From: an uncultured Bacilli bacterium
GTDB lineage: Bacteria > Bacillota_I > Bacilli_A > RF39 > UBA660
Length of the DNA: 64,000 nucleotides
Assembly: GCA_934130165.1 (NCBI GenBank)
Contig: CAKOXO010000001.1
Coordinates: 372,001-436,000 of the forward strand
Reading direction: 5' to 3'
In this document: piece by piece, positions 17,133-25,588 of the stretch
Numbering within the stretch: position 1 is the first letter of the stretch
How the letters are laid out: every line of letters begins with the position of its first letter
Translations under genes and position numbers: made by a program
Notes under the pieces: model-generated
What the model was told of the DNA's origin: nothing
The model's database searches: none
What the model saw: only the letters and a program-made list of their open reading frames with translations

Positions 17133-17157
17133 AGAACATAAAATTGTTCTTTTTTTG
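17133..17157 (+). terminator. Rho-independent terminator after dgkB
   Basis: The 6-bp stem AGAACA / TGTTCT with loop TAAAAT is followed by T6-T7. Confidence 0.75.
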
Positions 17158-17240
17158 TCGAATGAATTTTTTGTAAGGTTTTGTCGAAACAGTACAAAAT
17201 AAAATAGATATGAGCTATATTATGTATGCGAGGTGATTAT

Positions 17241-17573
17241 ATGTTGGAAGTAAATACTTTAATAGAAAGAGGAATACCATTTCTAAGTCTTGGTGGTATT
17301 CTTAATCAAAATACATTTAAAAAACTAGGAAGTGAAATAAATTACTTATTATATAATCAAGGATTTCAGTATTTTGTATTAGATTTTAGTGATATAAATT
17401 TTATACCAGAAAAAACATATTTAAATATTCAAAATAAATTAGTTGAAATATTTTTAAACTGTGGACGGGTGGTTGTATGTGGAATAAATAATCATGACAA
17501 AATCGGATATACAAAAGATAAACTATTTTATGTTAATGAAAAGCTAGATGCTTTTAAATATTTATATTTATGA
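17241..17573 (+). CDS. STAS-domain protein, degenerate SpoIIAA-like anti-sigma antagonist
   Basis: 110 residues from ATG 17241 (GAGGTGAT upstream; an upstream ATG at 17226 would swallow the ribosome binding site). It aligns with SpoIIAA over its length: a short strand GIPFLSLGGILNQ, then FQYFVLDFSDINFIPEKTY and GRVVVCGIN. In SpoIIAA the loop after the second motif reads Asp-Ser-Ser-Gly, holding the serine phosphorylated by SpoIIAB. Here it is Pro-Glu-Lys-Thr, so the phosphorylatable serine is lost. It sits 9 bases ahead of a SigF-like gene, the place of spoIIAA in Bacillus, but no spoIIAB lies between them. Confidence 0.75.
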   Translation: MLEVNTLIERGIPFLSLGGILNQNTFKKLGSEINYLLYNQGFQYFVLDFSDINFIPEKTYLNIQNKLVEIFLNCGRVVVCGINNHDKIGYTKDKLFYVNEKLDAFKYLYL

Positions 17574-17582
17574 GGTGGAACA

Positions 17583-18233
17583 ATGGATGAAGAATTAGAT
17601 AAAATAATAGAATATGAAAATATAGTATATGGAATTATAAATAGGTATAATGGTTATCAAGATAGAGATGATTTATATCAAGTTGGAATGATTGGACTTA
17701 TGAAAGCCTCGAAAAACTATATACCAAACGATAATTGTAAATTTTCGACTTATGCATATAAATATGTTTTAGGAGAAATTACAAAATATATGAGGGAGAA
17801 TAATTCGTTAAAAGTAAGTAGAGATACGGTAAAGTTAAAACAGTCTCTTTCTAGGGCAAAAGATAGTTTGAGGCAAAAGCTTTTAAGAGAACCAACCACT
17901 TTAGAATTATCACTAGTTCTAGAAATAGATGAGGATAAAATAATAGAAATAGATAGTCTTCAAACAGAAGCAAAAAGTCTTGATTATGAATTTTTGGAAA
18001 ATGAAAATAATTTATACAATTCTGTAAGGGTTGAGGAAAAACAATTTAAACCAGAAATACAAGACTTAAAAACACAGTTAGAACTATTAGATGATCTAGA
18101 TAAAAAACTGATATATTCAAGATACTTTGTTAACTTAACACAGAGTGAAACATCACAGAAACTGGGAATGTCCCAGGCAAAAGTTTCAAGAAAAGAAACT
18201 AAAATTCTACAAAAATTAAAAGAAAATTTATAA
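17583..18233 (+). CDS. sigF: Sporulation-type RNA polymerase sigma factor (SigF/SigG family)
   Basis: 216 residues. Region 2 is clear: DLYQVGMIGLMKASKNY, CKFSTYAYKYVLGEITKYMR and LKVSRD match the SigF/SigG pattern; region 3 is KLLREPTTLELSLVLEID; region 4 is LIYSRYFVNLTQSETSQKLG followed by MSQAKVSRKETKILQKLK. It directs core RNA polymerase to sporulation promoters. The call SigF rather than SigG comes from position: SpoIIAA-like upstream, spoVA genes downstream, as in Bacillus spoIIA-spoVA. The anti-sigma SpoIIAB is absent. Starts with GAGGTGGAACA upstream. Confidence 0.82.
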   Translation: MDEELDKIIEYENIVYGIINRYNGYQDRDDLYQVGMIGLMKASKNYIPNDNCKFSTYAYKYVLGEITKYMRENNSLKVSRDTVKLKQSLSRAKDSLRQKLLREPTTLELSLVLEIDEDKIIEIDSLQTEAKSLDYEFLENENNLYNSVRVEEKQFKPEIQDLKTQLELLDDLDKKLIYSRYFVNLTQSETSQKLGMSQAKVSRKETKILQKLKENL

Positions 18234-18241
18234 ATAGATAA

Positions 18242-18279
18242 AAAGGATTCAAGATATAAGTTTTGAATTCTTTATTTTT
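18242..18279 (+). terminator. Hairpin attenuator between sigF and spoVAC
   Basis: The 11-bp stem AAAGGATTCAA / TTGAATTCTTT is followed by a T-rich tail. If functional it would lower or separate spoVA transcription from sigF. Confidence 0.65.
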
Positions 18280-18322
18280 GTATAAAAAAATATATTTATT
18301 TCATACTATAAATGGTGATTAT

Positions 18323-18766
18323 ATGAAAAATAAGAAATATGAAAAGATAGTTGAAGCTAATAAAGCAGATGAAACTAGAGTTCAAAATGCAATAGTTGCT
18401 TTTTTATCTGGAGGTTTAGTAGGTGCTTTAGGTGAAGGAATAATAGAAATACTATGTCACTTTTTTGAACTTTCTAGAAGTGATTCAGCAATGTTTATGA
18501 GTGTAATATTAGTATTTATAGCATCTTTATGTACTGCTTTAGGTTTCTTTGATAAGTTAGTTAGTAAATTAAAATGTGGTCTACTTATACCAATAACAGG
18601 TTTTGCTCATTCTATGACTAGTGCAACTCTAGATTATAGAAAAGAAGGACCTATTAGTGGATTTGGTTCAAATATGTTCAAATTAGCTGGATCAGTGATT
18701 TTATATGGAGTAGTTTCAGCTTGGTTTTTTGGAATGATCAGATATTTATTAGGAGGAAAGATATGA
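18323..18766 (+). CDS. spoVAC: Stage V sporulation protein AC (dipicolinate channel subunit)
   Basis: 147 residues, with the start at ATG 18323 (GGTGAT upstream) because the longer frame from 18263 lies inside the terminator. SpoVAC is a membrane channel subunit that moves Ca-dipicolinic acid into the forespore. Family blocks are FLSGGLVGALGEGIIEIL, LGFFDKLVSKLKCGLLIPITG, and FAHSMTSATLDYRKEGPISG followed by GFGSNMFKLAGSVILYGVV. The stop overlaps the spoVAD start (ATGA). Confidence 0.93.
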   Translation: MKNKKYEKIVEANKADETRVQNAIVAFLSGGLVGALGEGIIEILCHFFELSRSDSAMFMSVILVFIASLCTALGFFDKLVSKLKCGLLIPITGFAHSMTSATLDYRKEGPISGFGSNMFKLAGSVILYGVVSAWFFGMIRYLLGGKI

Positions 18767-19755
18767 CATTTAAATATAATAATGTATATGTTAATGATAC
18801 ATCAACGGTTACAGGTCCATATGAAAAAGATGGTCCTTTAGAAAAATATTTTGATAAAAGTTATAAAGATTTATATTTTGGAACAAATTCTTGGGAAAAA
18901 GCTGAAGAAAAATTAGTAGAAGATAGTGTTAAAATTTTACTAAAAAAAACAAAGTTAAATAAAGATGAAATAGATCTAGTAATAGGTGGGGATTTATTAA
19001 ATCAAATAACGGCAACAACTTATGGAACCTCTGGAGTTGGTAAATCATATTTAGGGGTATATAATGCTTGTGCAACTAGTGTTGAAGAGATAATAATAGC
19101 TTCATCATTGATTGATGATAAAAGAATTGAAAATGCTTTATGTACAACTTCATCACATAATATGACTAGTGAAAAGCAATTTAGAAATCCTACTGAATAT
19201 GGGGCTCCTAAACCAAGTACAGCAACTTTTACTGCAACTGGTGCTGCCTCAATACTATTATCGAAAGATAAAAGTAAGATAAAAGTCGAATCAGGAACAA
19301 TAGGAAAAATAACAGATTATGATCAAACAGATGTTAATAATATGGGAGCAGTAATGGCTTGTGCTGCTGCATATACGATTAATAAACACTTAATAGATAC
19401 TAAAAGAACACCAGACTATTATGATTTGATTTTAACTGGTGATCTTGGTAGGTATGGAAAAAATATTTTGATTGAATATATGAAGGAAGAATATAAAATA
19501 GATTTAACAGAAAATTACAATGACTGTGGAGTAATGTTATACGATTTGGAAAAACAAGAAGAGGTTCAAGCTGGTGGAAGTGGTCCAGTTTGTAGTGCTT
19601 TAGTAAATTATAGTTATGTTATGGAAAAGTTGAAAAACAAGGAATTAAAAAAGGTTTTATTAGTGGCTACAGGAGCACTATTTTCCCCAACCTTTGTTTT
19701 CCAAGGTCAAAATATATTATCAATAGCACACGCAATTAGTTTGGAGGCGATATAA
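18763..19755 (+). CDS. spoVAD: Stage V sporulation protein AD
   Basis: 330 residues from ATG 18763 with AGGAGG 6 bases upstream; the longer frame from 18721 is not needed. SpoVAD has a thiolase fold and binds dipicolinic acid for uptake into spores. Visible blocks: YFGTNSWEKAEEKLVEDSV, VIGGDLLNQITATTYG, GVYNACATSVEEI, FRNPTEYGAPKPSTATFTATGA and a C-terminal LVATGALFSPTFVFQGQNI. It overlaps spoVAC at ATGA and spoVAE by one base (TAATG). Confidence 0.95.
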   Translation: MTFKYNNVYVNDTSTVTGPYEKDGPLEKYFDKSYKDLYFGTNSWEKAEEKLVEDSVKILLKKTKLNKDEIDLVIGGDLLNQITATTYGTSGVGKSYLGVYNACATSVEEIIIASSLIDDKRIENALCTTSSHNMTSEKQFRNPTEYGAPKPSTATFTATGAASILLSKDKSKIKVESGTIGKITDYDQTDVNNMGAVMACAAAYTINKHLIDTKRTPDYYDLILTGDLGRYGKNILIEYMKEEYKIDLTENYNDCGVMLYDLEKQEEVQAGGSGPVCSALVNYSYVMEKLKNKELKKVLLVATGALFSPTFVFQGQNILSIAHAISLEAI

Positions 19756-20105
19756 TGTTATTTGTAACTTCGTTTTTGTTTTGTGGATTAATATGTTTAA
19801 TCTCACAATTAATACTAGATAATACAAAACTAACCCCTGGTCATATAACAAGTATGTTGGTAGTTTTAGGGGCACTTTTAGATACATTTAGTTTATATGA
19901 TAAAATAATAGTCTATGTAGGTGGAGGAGCATTAGTACCAATCACAAGTTTTGGTCATTCCTTAATTCATGGAGCTTTAGCAAAAGCAAATAGTTTTGGA
20001 ATAATAGGAATTTTAGCAGGTATGTTTGATTTAACTGCCGCTGGTATTACCTCAGCCATAGTATTTTCATTTATTTTTTCACTAATATTTAAACCAAAAA
20101 ACTAA
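19755..20105 (+). CDS. spoVAE: Stage V sporulation protein AE (SpoVAEb type)
   Basis: 116 residues, mostly membrane helices. The family pattern LTPGHITSMLVVLGALLDTF, GGGALVPITSFGHSLIHGAL and GILAGMFDLTAAGITSAIVF is complete. With SpoVAC and SpoVAD it forms the minimal SpoVA unit found outside Bacillus (A, B and F absent here). The start overlaps the spoVAD stop by one base, with GGAGGCGAT upstream. Last gene before a bidirectional terminator. Confidence 0.93.
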   Translation: MLFVTSFLFCGLICLISQLILDNTKLTPGHITSMLVVLGALLDTFSLYDKIIVYVGGGALVPITSFGHSLIHGALAKANSFGIIGILAGMFDLTAAGITSAIVFSFIFSLIFKPKN

Positions 20106-20137
20106 AATAGAAACTAATTTTTTTAGTTTCTATTTAT
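20104..20137. terminator. Bidirectional terminator between spoVAE and the RNHCP gene
   Basis: The 11-12-bp stem AAATAGAAACT / AGTTTCTATTT with a T-rich loop serves convergent genes; it overlaps both stop codons. Confidence 0.75.
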
Positions 20138-20436
20138 TTTATTACAGATAAATTGATTAAAACATTAATATTATCATCTTTGGCCATAACATTTTTATGC
20201 TCTTTTCCACAACTTTCGCATTTATATATAATTTTATAAGTATCTTTGAATTTTTCCATTCCGATTGGTTTTAATAATCCCTTACACTTATTTTTCCTAT
20301 CCCCTGGATTTTTATCAACATGTTTTGAATATAAACAGTTTGGGCAATGATCACGGCAAGAATAACCAAGTCTATCTACCTTAAATCCACATTTTTCACA
20401 AGTAAAAGCTTCATCAATTTCATTAAAAGTCTTCAT
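20134..20436 (-). CDS. RNHCP-domain zinc-ribbon protein
   Basis: 100 residues. Eight cysteines in pairs: FTCEKCGFKV, DHCPNCLYSKHVD, KNKCKGLLKPIG and IYKCESCGKEHKN. The order with a central His-x-Asp-x-x-Pro-Gly-Asp-Arg matches the RNHCP family of small predicted zinc proteins of unknown function. The ribosome binding site on this strand is GAGGTG. It is convergent with spoVAE and independent of it. Confidence 0.85.
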   Translation of the reverse strand: MKTFNEIDEAFTCEKCGFKVDRLGYSCRDHCPNCLYSKHVDKNPGDRKNKCKGLLKPIGMEKFKDTYKIIYKCESCGKEHKNVMAKDDNINVLINLSVIK

Positions 20437-20517
20437 AAAAACACCTCAACTCGATTATATCATTGAAAGTGCAAAAATAAAACTTTACAAATTTTATGTA
20501 AAATTAACCCAATATTC

Positions 20518-20546
20518 TTGAACTAATAGATATTTAATAGTATTAT
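20518..20546 (+). promoter_or_regulatory. Sigma-A type promoter of the WXG100 cluster
   Basis: TTGAAC, 17 bases, TATTAT; about 65 bases upstream of the first WXG100 start. Confidence 0.5.
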
Positions 20547-20613
20547 TAAATTATAAGAATAGAAAGGCATAGGTGTATATTCTTAATAAATAATGAATAA
20601 GGGAGGTGAAATG

Positions 20614-20907
20614 ATGGCAGATAAGACATATGGAATGAATCCAGACGATGTAAAAAGAGAAGGACAACAATTACAAAATAATGCAAATGATTTTTTAAAT
20701 GAATTAAATAAATTAGTTAAGTATAATGATCAACTTGAACAAATTTGGAAAGGTAATGGTTCAGAATCTTATTTCACAAAATGGAATGAAAAGAAAGAAA
20801 GTATTACTAAACTTCAAAATTGGTTAAGAGGATTTGCAGACGCAACTGTAAATACTGCAACATTAGCACAACAAACTGATAGTGATGTATCAAGTAGTAT
20901 GAGATAA
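20614..20907 (+). CDS. WXG100-family type VII secretion substrate (first copy)
   Basis: 97 residues from ATG 20614 (GGGAGGTGA 4-5 bases upstream; ATG 20611 is the alternative). Two helices joined by a turn with Trp-x-Gly in LEQIWKGNGSESYFTKW (about residue 45) define the WXG100/EsxA fold. Such proteins are exported as dimers by the EssC ATPase. The second WXG100 gene follows after 16 bases, suggesting a heterodimer. No ESX ATPase lies in this window. Confidence 0.9.
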   Translation: MADKTYGMNPDDVKREGQQLQNNANDFLNELNKLVKYNDQLEQIWKGNGSESYFTKWNEKKESITKLQNWLRGFADATVNTATLAQQTDSDVSSSMR

Positions 20908-20923
20908 TAGGGAGGTGTAATTA

Positions 20924-21211
20924 ATGAAACAAGAGTTAAATTATGAAGAGGCAAAATCATTGTCTAGAAATATTCAAACTAGTTCTAATACAATGAAAGA
21001 TTTATTAGATAGATCAGACAGTGAAGTTAAAAAAGTTCAAAGTAATTGGCAAGGTGTATCTGCTGATTATGCAATTGAAGACTGGAATAGTTGGAAAAAA
21101 GATTTTGAAGAATATTATCAAATGTTATTACAAAATGTTAAAAATATTGAAAATGCATGTTCTACATTTGTATCTACAGAATCTAAAATGCAACAAAATT
21201 ATCAACAATAA
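20924..21211 (+). CDS. WXG100-family type VII secretion substrate (second copy)
   Basis: 95 residues, preceded by GGGAGGTG. The Trp-x-Gly turn is VQSNWQGVSADYAIEDW. The C terminus ends in Gln/Asn (KMQQNYQQ). Partner of the preceding WXG100 protein by position; both are small two-helix proteins without signal peptides. Confidence 0.9.
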   Translation: MKQELNYEEAKSLSRNIQTSSNTMKDLLDRSDSEVKKVQSNWQGVSADYAIEDWNSWKKDFEEYYQMLLQNVKNIENACSTFVSTESKMQQNYQQ

Positions 21212-21219
21212 AAATAAAA

Positions 21220-21283
21220 TATATTGCGTATGCAATATATTTCAAATGGAAAGAACTTCTTTCCACTTGAAATATATTGTAAA
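21220..21283 (+). promoter_or_regulatory. Double hairpin between the WXG100 pair and the downstream genes
   Basis: First stem ATATATTGC / GCAATATAT with loop GTAT; second stem ATATTTCAA.GGAAAG / CTTTCC.TTGAAATAT with loop AACTT and one mismatch. No T run follows, so the likely role is to protect the 3' end of the WXG100 message and set their level well above the downstream genes. Confidence 0.6.
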
Positions 21284-21298
21284 AAGGAGGAAATGTAA

Positions 21299-21835
21299 AT
21301 GGGTAGATCTAGTACAAAGACGGAAGGATTAGATGAAAGTTTAGACAATTTAGACTCAACTATCGACAAATATATATCAGAAATAAAAGAAAAAAAGTTT
21401 TCATATGATGAATTTATAAAAAAATGTAAATCTATTAAATATCAAAATAAAGGGGATTTAGGGATTAATTTTTATGTTTATCATTGGTATGATAAAGATG
21501 AAGCACGAAAAAATCAAACCAACTTGATTACAGATGTTGGCTATGATAATTATAAAGATATAGAATTAACAAACCTTCATGATGTTGATTTTGAAAATAA
21601 TGGTTCAGAAATATATAAAGAAGCTATAGCAAACCAATTGGATAGCTTTTTAACTAGTGTAAATAATGAATTAGGTAGAATAGATAAAGATTATACTAAA
21701 ATTAAAGAGGAACTAACAAAAATCTCTGATAATTTAGCTGAAATTAAACTTCCAAATGTTAATTTATCACAAGACTATATGGAAATTGCGAATAAGTTCG
21801 ATAACATAAGAAAAAAGATAAATGGAGTGATATAA
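21299..21835 (+). CDS. Type VII secretion-associated hypothetical protein
   Basis: 178 residues starting ATG 21299 with AAGGAGG 8 bases upstream. Soluble and helical, with heptad-like stretches (LDSFLTSVNNELGRIDKDYT, TKISDNLAEIKL). No known domain. Its stop overlaps the start of the next gene (TAATG), so the two are coupled, and both lie in the WXG100 transcript. Likely a partner or chaperone of the 830-residue protein. Confidence 0.65.
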   Translation: MGRSSTKTEGLDESLDNLDSTIDKYISEIKEKKFSYDEFIKKCKSIKYQNKGDLGINFYVYHWYDKDEARKNQTNLITDVGYDNYKDIELTNLHDVDFENNGSEIYKEAIANQLDSFLTSVNNELGRIDKDYTKIKEELTKISDNLAEIKLPNVNLSQDYMEIANKFDNIRKKINGVI

Positions 21836-24327
21836 TGAGTAAATCAACATATATAAACTATAAAACTCTCGAAAATTGTATAACAAAAATAACTGATCTG
21901 AAAAAAAATTTAGAACAATTAAAAATAAATGTAGGAAAAGAACAAATGGATTATGATTATGCTTCAATTAAAATTCCTACATTTGAAGAAGCAAAAAAAT
22001 ATTGCAAGAGCCTAGATATTTATAAATTTACTATAACGCCAGATATTAGAGAGGCAAGAGGAGATTATGATTATAGATGGAATTTACAATGGGGTAAGGG
22101 TTTTAAAGTAATTAAGGATTCTTCTGAGGCTATCCCATACCAAAAAGAGCAAGAAGTTGAAGATGTTACGTCCGAGGGTGGAGGTTTTGCACACGATAAT
22201 AGAATGGACTGCTTTACATATTACTCACGTGGTAATGGGATATTTGCTTTAGATGGATATTTTGGTAATAAAATTAGATATAATATCCAATCATTAGAAG
22301 ATACAATTAAGGGAATATCTGACAGAGGCTGTAGTATATGGGAACCTCTTGATAGAGATAAAAAGAAGGTTAAAGATTTAATAAAATACTTAAATACAGG
22401 AAAAGAAAAGTGTTCCTTGATAAATAAATTAGTTAAAGAATATAATAGACGAATTAATGATGTAATAAGTAGTATAGATACAGAAACTGAATATATAGTA
22501 AAAATATATGATGCATATAAAGCTTTTGAAAAGTCTGCTAAGAATAAATTCGAAGGTAATAAGACTGGAAAGAAATATAGTAAAACTGAAATAGCTAAAA
22601 AATATGCTGCATTGGTATCAGCTGCTGGGGCAAAAAATGCCAAAAAGTATTTGAGTAAAATATTGAAAAAAACTAATTCAAAAGTTACAAGTGCAGAAGT
22701 TTTGTCTATTTATAAAAAATACAAAAATGAAAAGAAAATCTCAGGTAATTTAAATTCTAAAGAAGAAAAAGATACTAAAAGAACTAAAAAATCTTCATCT
22801 AAGAGTAGTAGTACAACTACAGCTATGGCTGCAACTGGTGCAACTGTAGTGGCTACTAAAGTTAAAAAATCAGCAAAATCTAGTAGTACTAAAGATACCA
22901 AAAAAACTTCTAAAAAAACTAAGACTAAGGTTAAACAAGGAGTATTGACTACTGTTCCAACTTTAGCAACTTTAAAAGCAATGAAAAAACAATTGAAAAG
23001 CAATACTACTATTAAGCTTTCTAATATAAAAACAGAGGCAAACAATAAGATTGTTGCTATAGAAGGAAAAGCAGAGGATCAAAAGAGACTTGCTGAAATA
23101 GAGAAAAATAACACTATAAAACAAATAAATGAGAATGCAGCAAATAAAATTGGGGCTATTGATGCAAATGATTCTGAAGCAAATACAAAAATAGAAAATA
23201 TTCAAAAAGAGGCAGAAGAAGAGATAGAAAAAACTAATACAGCATATGAGAATAAAGTAAATGAAATAGAAGAAAAGAAAAATAAAGATATTGCTCAGGT
23301 AAATAGTGATAAAAATAATGCTACAAAGGATGTTGAGGAAAAATCAAATAAAGAATTGAAAGAAATTAATGACGATATAGAAAAGGCTAAGAAGACTAAA
23401 AGTTCTAAAAAATCGACTACAACAAAAGTATCAAGTGAAGCTACTGAGAAAAAAACAGAATCAAAGGAATATAAATCAACTGTAAATGATAGTTCTGTTG
23501 AAACATCAGAACAAGCAGCTAATGATAGTTCTACTAAATTAGATGAAGCCGTAAATACTAAACAAGAGGAAATAACATCTGCTGAACAAGCTAAGATTGA
23601 TGCTGCTGATAGTGTAACTGATAACAGTAGTAGCGATTCAAGTGCAAATGTTGCTCAACCAGAAACTAGTTCTACACCAGAGCAAACTACATCAGCTAGT
23701 GTTGATGATATTGATACTGATACTTCATCTAGTGATACTGGTTATTCTTCATCTTCTAATTATGATGCTAGTTCCTATAACAATAATTCATCTTCAACAG
23801 ATTATAGTACAGTAGATGAAACAAAACAATCTAATGTAAATTCTAGTAATACAGGTGTGGACCAAAGTACTCTACATACAGATTCTACAACTAAATCTAC
23901 TTTTGATATAAAGAAAGATACTACTTCTTCTAGTACAGCATCATCAAATAAGGATATCGATGATATTAGTAGTATTTCAAGTACTAAATCAACAAGTAGT
24001 AAGAAGAGTTCAGGTCTTGGAGCAGCTGTGCCAATTGGATTAGGTATTGCAGCAACAGGTGCAGCAGCAGTTGCTGGAGTAAGGTACGTTAAAAATAAAA
24101 AACTTAATGAAGATTATGATGAAAATTATGATGATGAAAATAATGATGTATATGAAGATGAAGTTCCAAGCGACAGTGCATATATGGCAGATGATTATCT
24201 AGGACCAGAGGGAAGTAGTTATACAGAAGTTCCAGATGATAATGAATATACAGATACAGAAGCATTAGAAGAAGAAGCTGGAGTAAGTGATTTTTCTGAA
24301 GATGCAGCTCTTAATGAATTGAACTAA
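21835..24327 (+). CDS. Large Ser/Thr-rich, coiled-coil, membrane-anchored protein of the type VII cluster
   Basis: 830 residues, no N-terminal signal peptide. Order: a helical/mixed N-terminal region (1-300), a Lys/Ser/Thr-rich linker, a long coiled coil (about 390-535, e.g. EEEIEKTNTAYENKVNEIEE), a Ser/Thr/Asp-rich stalk (about 540-720), one membrane helix (GAAVPIGLGIAATGAAAVAG, about 730-750) and an acidic tail. Low-complexity Ser/Thr stalk plus C-terminal anchor suggests a cell-surface or membrane scaffold. I do not recognise the family. It overlaps the previous stop by one base and precedes a DUF4176 gene, another type VII companion. Confidence 0.75.
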   Translation: MSKSTYINYKTLENCITKITDLKKNLEQLKINVGKEQMDYDYASIKIPTFEEAKKYCKSLDIYKFTITPDIREARGDYDYRWNLQWGKGFKVIKDSSEAIPYQKEQEVEDVTSEGGGFAHDNRMDCFTYYSRGNGIFALDGYFGNKIRYNIQSLEDTIKGISDRGCSIWEPLDRDKKKVKDLIKYLNTGKEKCSLINKLVKEYNRRINDVISSIDTETEYIVKIYDAYKAFEKSAKNKFEGNKTGKKYSKTEIAKKYAALVSAAGAKNAKKYLSKILKKTNSKVTSAEVLSIYKKYKNEKKISGNLNSKEEKDTKRTKKSSSKSSSTTTAMAATGATVVATKVKKSAKSSSTKDTKKTSKKTKTKVKQGVLTTVPTLATLKAMKKQLKSNTTIKLSNIKTEANNKIVAIEGKAEDQKRLAEIEKNNTIKQINENAANKIGAIDANDSEANTKIENIQKEAEEEIEKTNTAYENKVNEIEEKKNKDIAQVNSDKNNATKDVEEKSNKELKEINDDIEKAKKTKSSKKSTTTKVSSEATEKKTESKEYKSTVNDSSVETSEQAANDSSTKLDEAVNTKQEEITSAEQAKIDAADSVTDNSSSDSSANVAQPETSSTPEQTTSASVDDIDTDTSSSDTGYSSSSNYDASSYNNNSSSTDYSTVDETKQSNVNSSNTGVDQSTLHTDSTTKSTFDIKKDTTSSSTASSNKDIDDISSISSTKSTSSKKSSGLGAAVPIGLGIAATGAAAVAGVRYVKNKKLNEDYDENYDDENNDVYEDEVPSDSAYMADDYLGPEGSSYTEVPDDNEYTDTEALEEEAGVSDFSEDAALNELN

Positions 24328-24351
24328 TATAAAAAGAATATGGAGGGAAAT

Positions 24352-24786
24352 ATGAATAATAATTATGAAAAATTCTTACCTATAGGTTCCGTAGTTTTAT
24401 TAAAGGGTGGAACAAAAAAAGCAATGGTTACAGGATTTTGTTCAGTTGCATCAGAAGATAAAACAAAGATTTATGACTATACTGGATGTATATATCCAGA
24501 AGGATATTTAGATTTTGATCAAGTTTGTTTATTTGATCATGATCAAATAGAAAAGGTATACCACTTAGGTTATATAGATGAAGATGAAAAAAGCTTTAAA
24601 GAAGAACTAAAAGCTGTAGCAGAAGAATATTCTAATAGTGATGACTTAGCAGCTTTAATGGATGATAGTGATGATGAAGAGGAAGATTCTGAATCTGATG
24701 AGGAAGAACCTTCTAATGATAATTTAGTAATTCCTGTTATTGAAGATGATGATTCAAAAAAAGAAGATGAATTTGAATATTTATAA
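24352..24786 (+). CDS. DUF4176 domain protein (type VII cluster companion)
   Basis: 144 residues from ATG 24352 (GGAGGG 5 bases upstream). The domain is recognisable as FLPIGSVVLLKGGTKKAMVTGF, then YDYTGCIYPEGYLDFDQVCLFD and IEKVYHLGYIDEDEKSF. The last 50 residues are highly acidic. DUF4176 genes usually sit in WXG100/ESX loci; the molecular role is unknown. A terminator follows. Confidence 0.85.
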   Translation: MNNNYEKFLPIGSVVLLKGGTKKAMVTGFCSVASEDKTKIYDYTGCIYPEGYLDFDQVCLFDHDQIEKVYHLGYIDEDEKSFKEELKAVAEEYSNSDDLAALMDDSDDEEEDSESDEEEPSNDNLVIPVIEDDDSKKEDEFEYL

Positions 24787-24812
24787 ATGACTTTTACAAG
24801 TCATTTTTTTTT
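24785..24812 (+). terminator. Rho-independent terminator after the type VII cluster
   Basis: The 9-bp stem AAATGACTT / AAGTCATTT is followed by a T run. Confidence 0.85.
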
Positions 24813-24874
24813 ATCATAATTTTACTAATTTATATAATACATGTTATAATAACTAATAGATAAGGAATGATAGA

Positions 24875-25588
24875 ATGAATTTCGACTTAAAAATTAATGA
24901 GTTCGAAGGACCATTAGATTTACTTCTTCATATGATAAAAGAAAGTAAAATGGATATCTTTGATATAAAAATAGAAGAAATAACTGATCAATATTTAAAA
25001 TATATCGAACATCAGGAATCAATGAATTTAGAAATAGCTAGTGAATATTTAGTTTTAGCATCAGAACTGTTAGAAATAAAATCAAAAATGTTACTTCCAA
25101 GTGAAAAGGTATCTGATAGTGAGGAAGAGGAAGATCCAAGAGAAGAACTAATTAATAGGTTATTAGAATATGAAGCTTATAAAGAAATTACAAAAACATT
25201 AAAAGAAAAAGAACTCATTAGACATGAAATTTATACTAAAGCACCAGAAAATATAAATATATATTCAAATAATGAGGTAGAAATCAAAAGTGATATAACT
25301 CTAGATGATTTAATGGATGCTTTTCAAAAGTTTTTAGAAAGAAAAAAAGAGAGTAAACCATTAGCAACTAAAGTTACTCAAAAAGAAATAACAGTATCAT
25401 CAAGAAGACATGATATTTCTAAGTTACTACAGAAGAAAAGAAAGGTATCTTTTTTTGAGCTATTTCCAGTTGTTACTAGAGAATATGTTGTTGCAACATT
25501 TCTAGCAATATTAGAAATGGCAAAAAACAGTGAGTTAACTATTACGCAAAATGAAACATTTGATGATATAATCTGTGAGGTGAAATAA
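24875..25588 (+). CDS. scpA: Segregation and condensation protein A
   Basis: 237 residues. ScpA is the kleisin of the SMC-ScpAB condensin. The N-terminal family block is FEGPLDLLLHMIKESKMDIF followed by DIKIEEITDQYLKYI, with LASELLEIKSKMLLP next and the C-terminal winged-helix part (VSFFELFPVVTREYVVATFLAILEM). Slightly shorter than the 250-residue norm. Its stop overlaps the scpB start by one base. Confidence 0.95.
   Translation: MNFDLKINEFEGPLDLLLHMIKESKMDIFDIKIEEITDQYLKYIEHQESMNLEIASEYLVLASELLEIKSKMLLPSEKVSDSEEEEDPREELINRLLEYEAYKEITKTLKEKELIRHEIYTKAPENINIYSNNEVEIKSDITLDDLMDAFQKFLERKKESKPLATKVTQKEITVSSRRHDISKLLQKKRKVSFFELFPVVTREYVVATFLAILEMAKNSELTITQNETFDDIICEVK

Noticed and set aside
18263..18322. 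Longer start for spoVAC
   Set aside because: It would begin within the terminator hairpin; ATG 18323 has a ribosome binding site and matches the family start.
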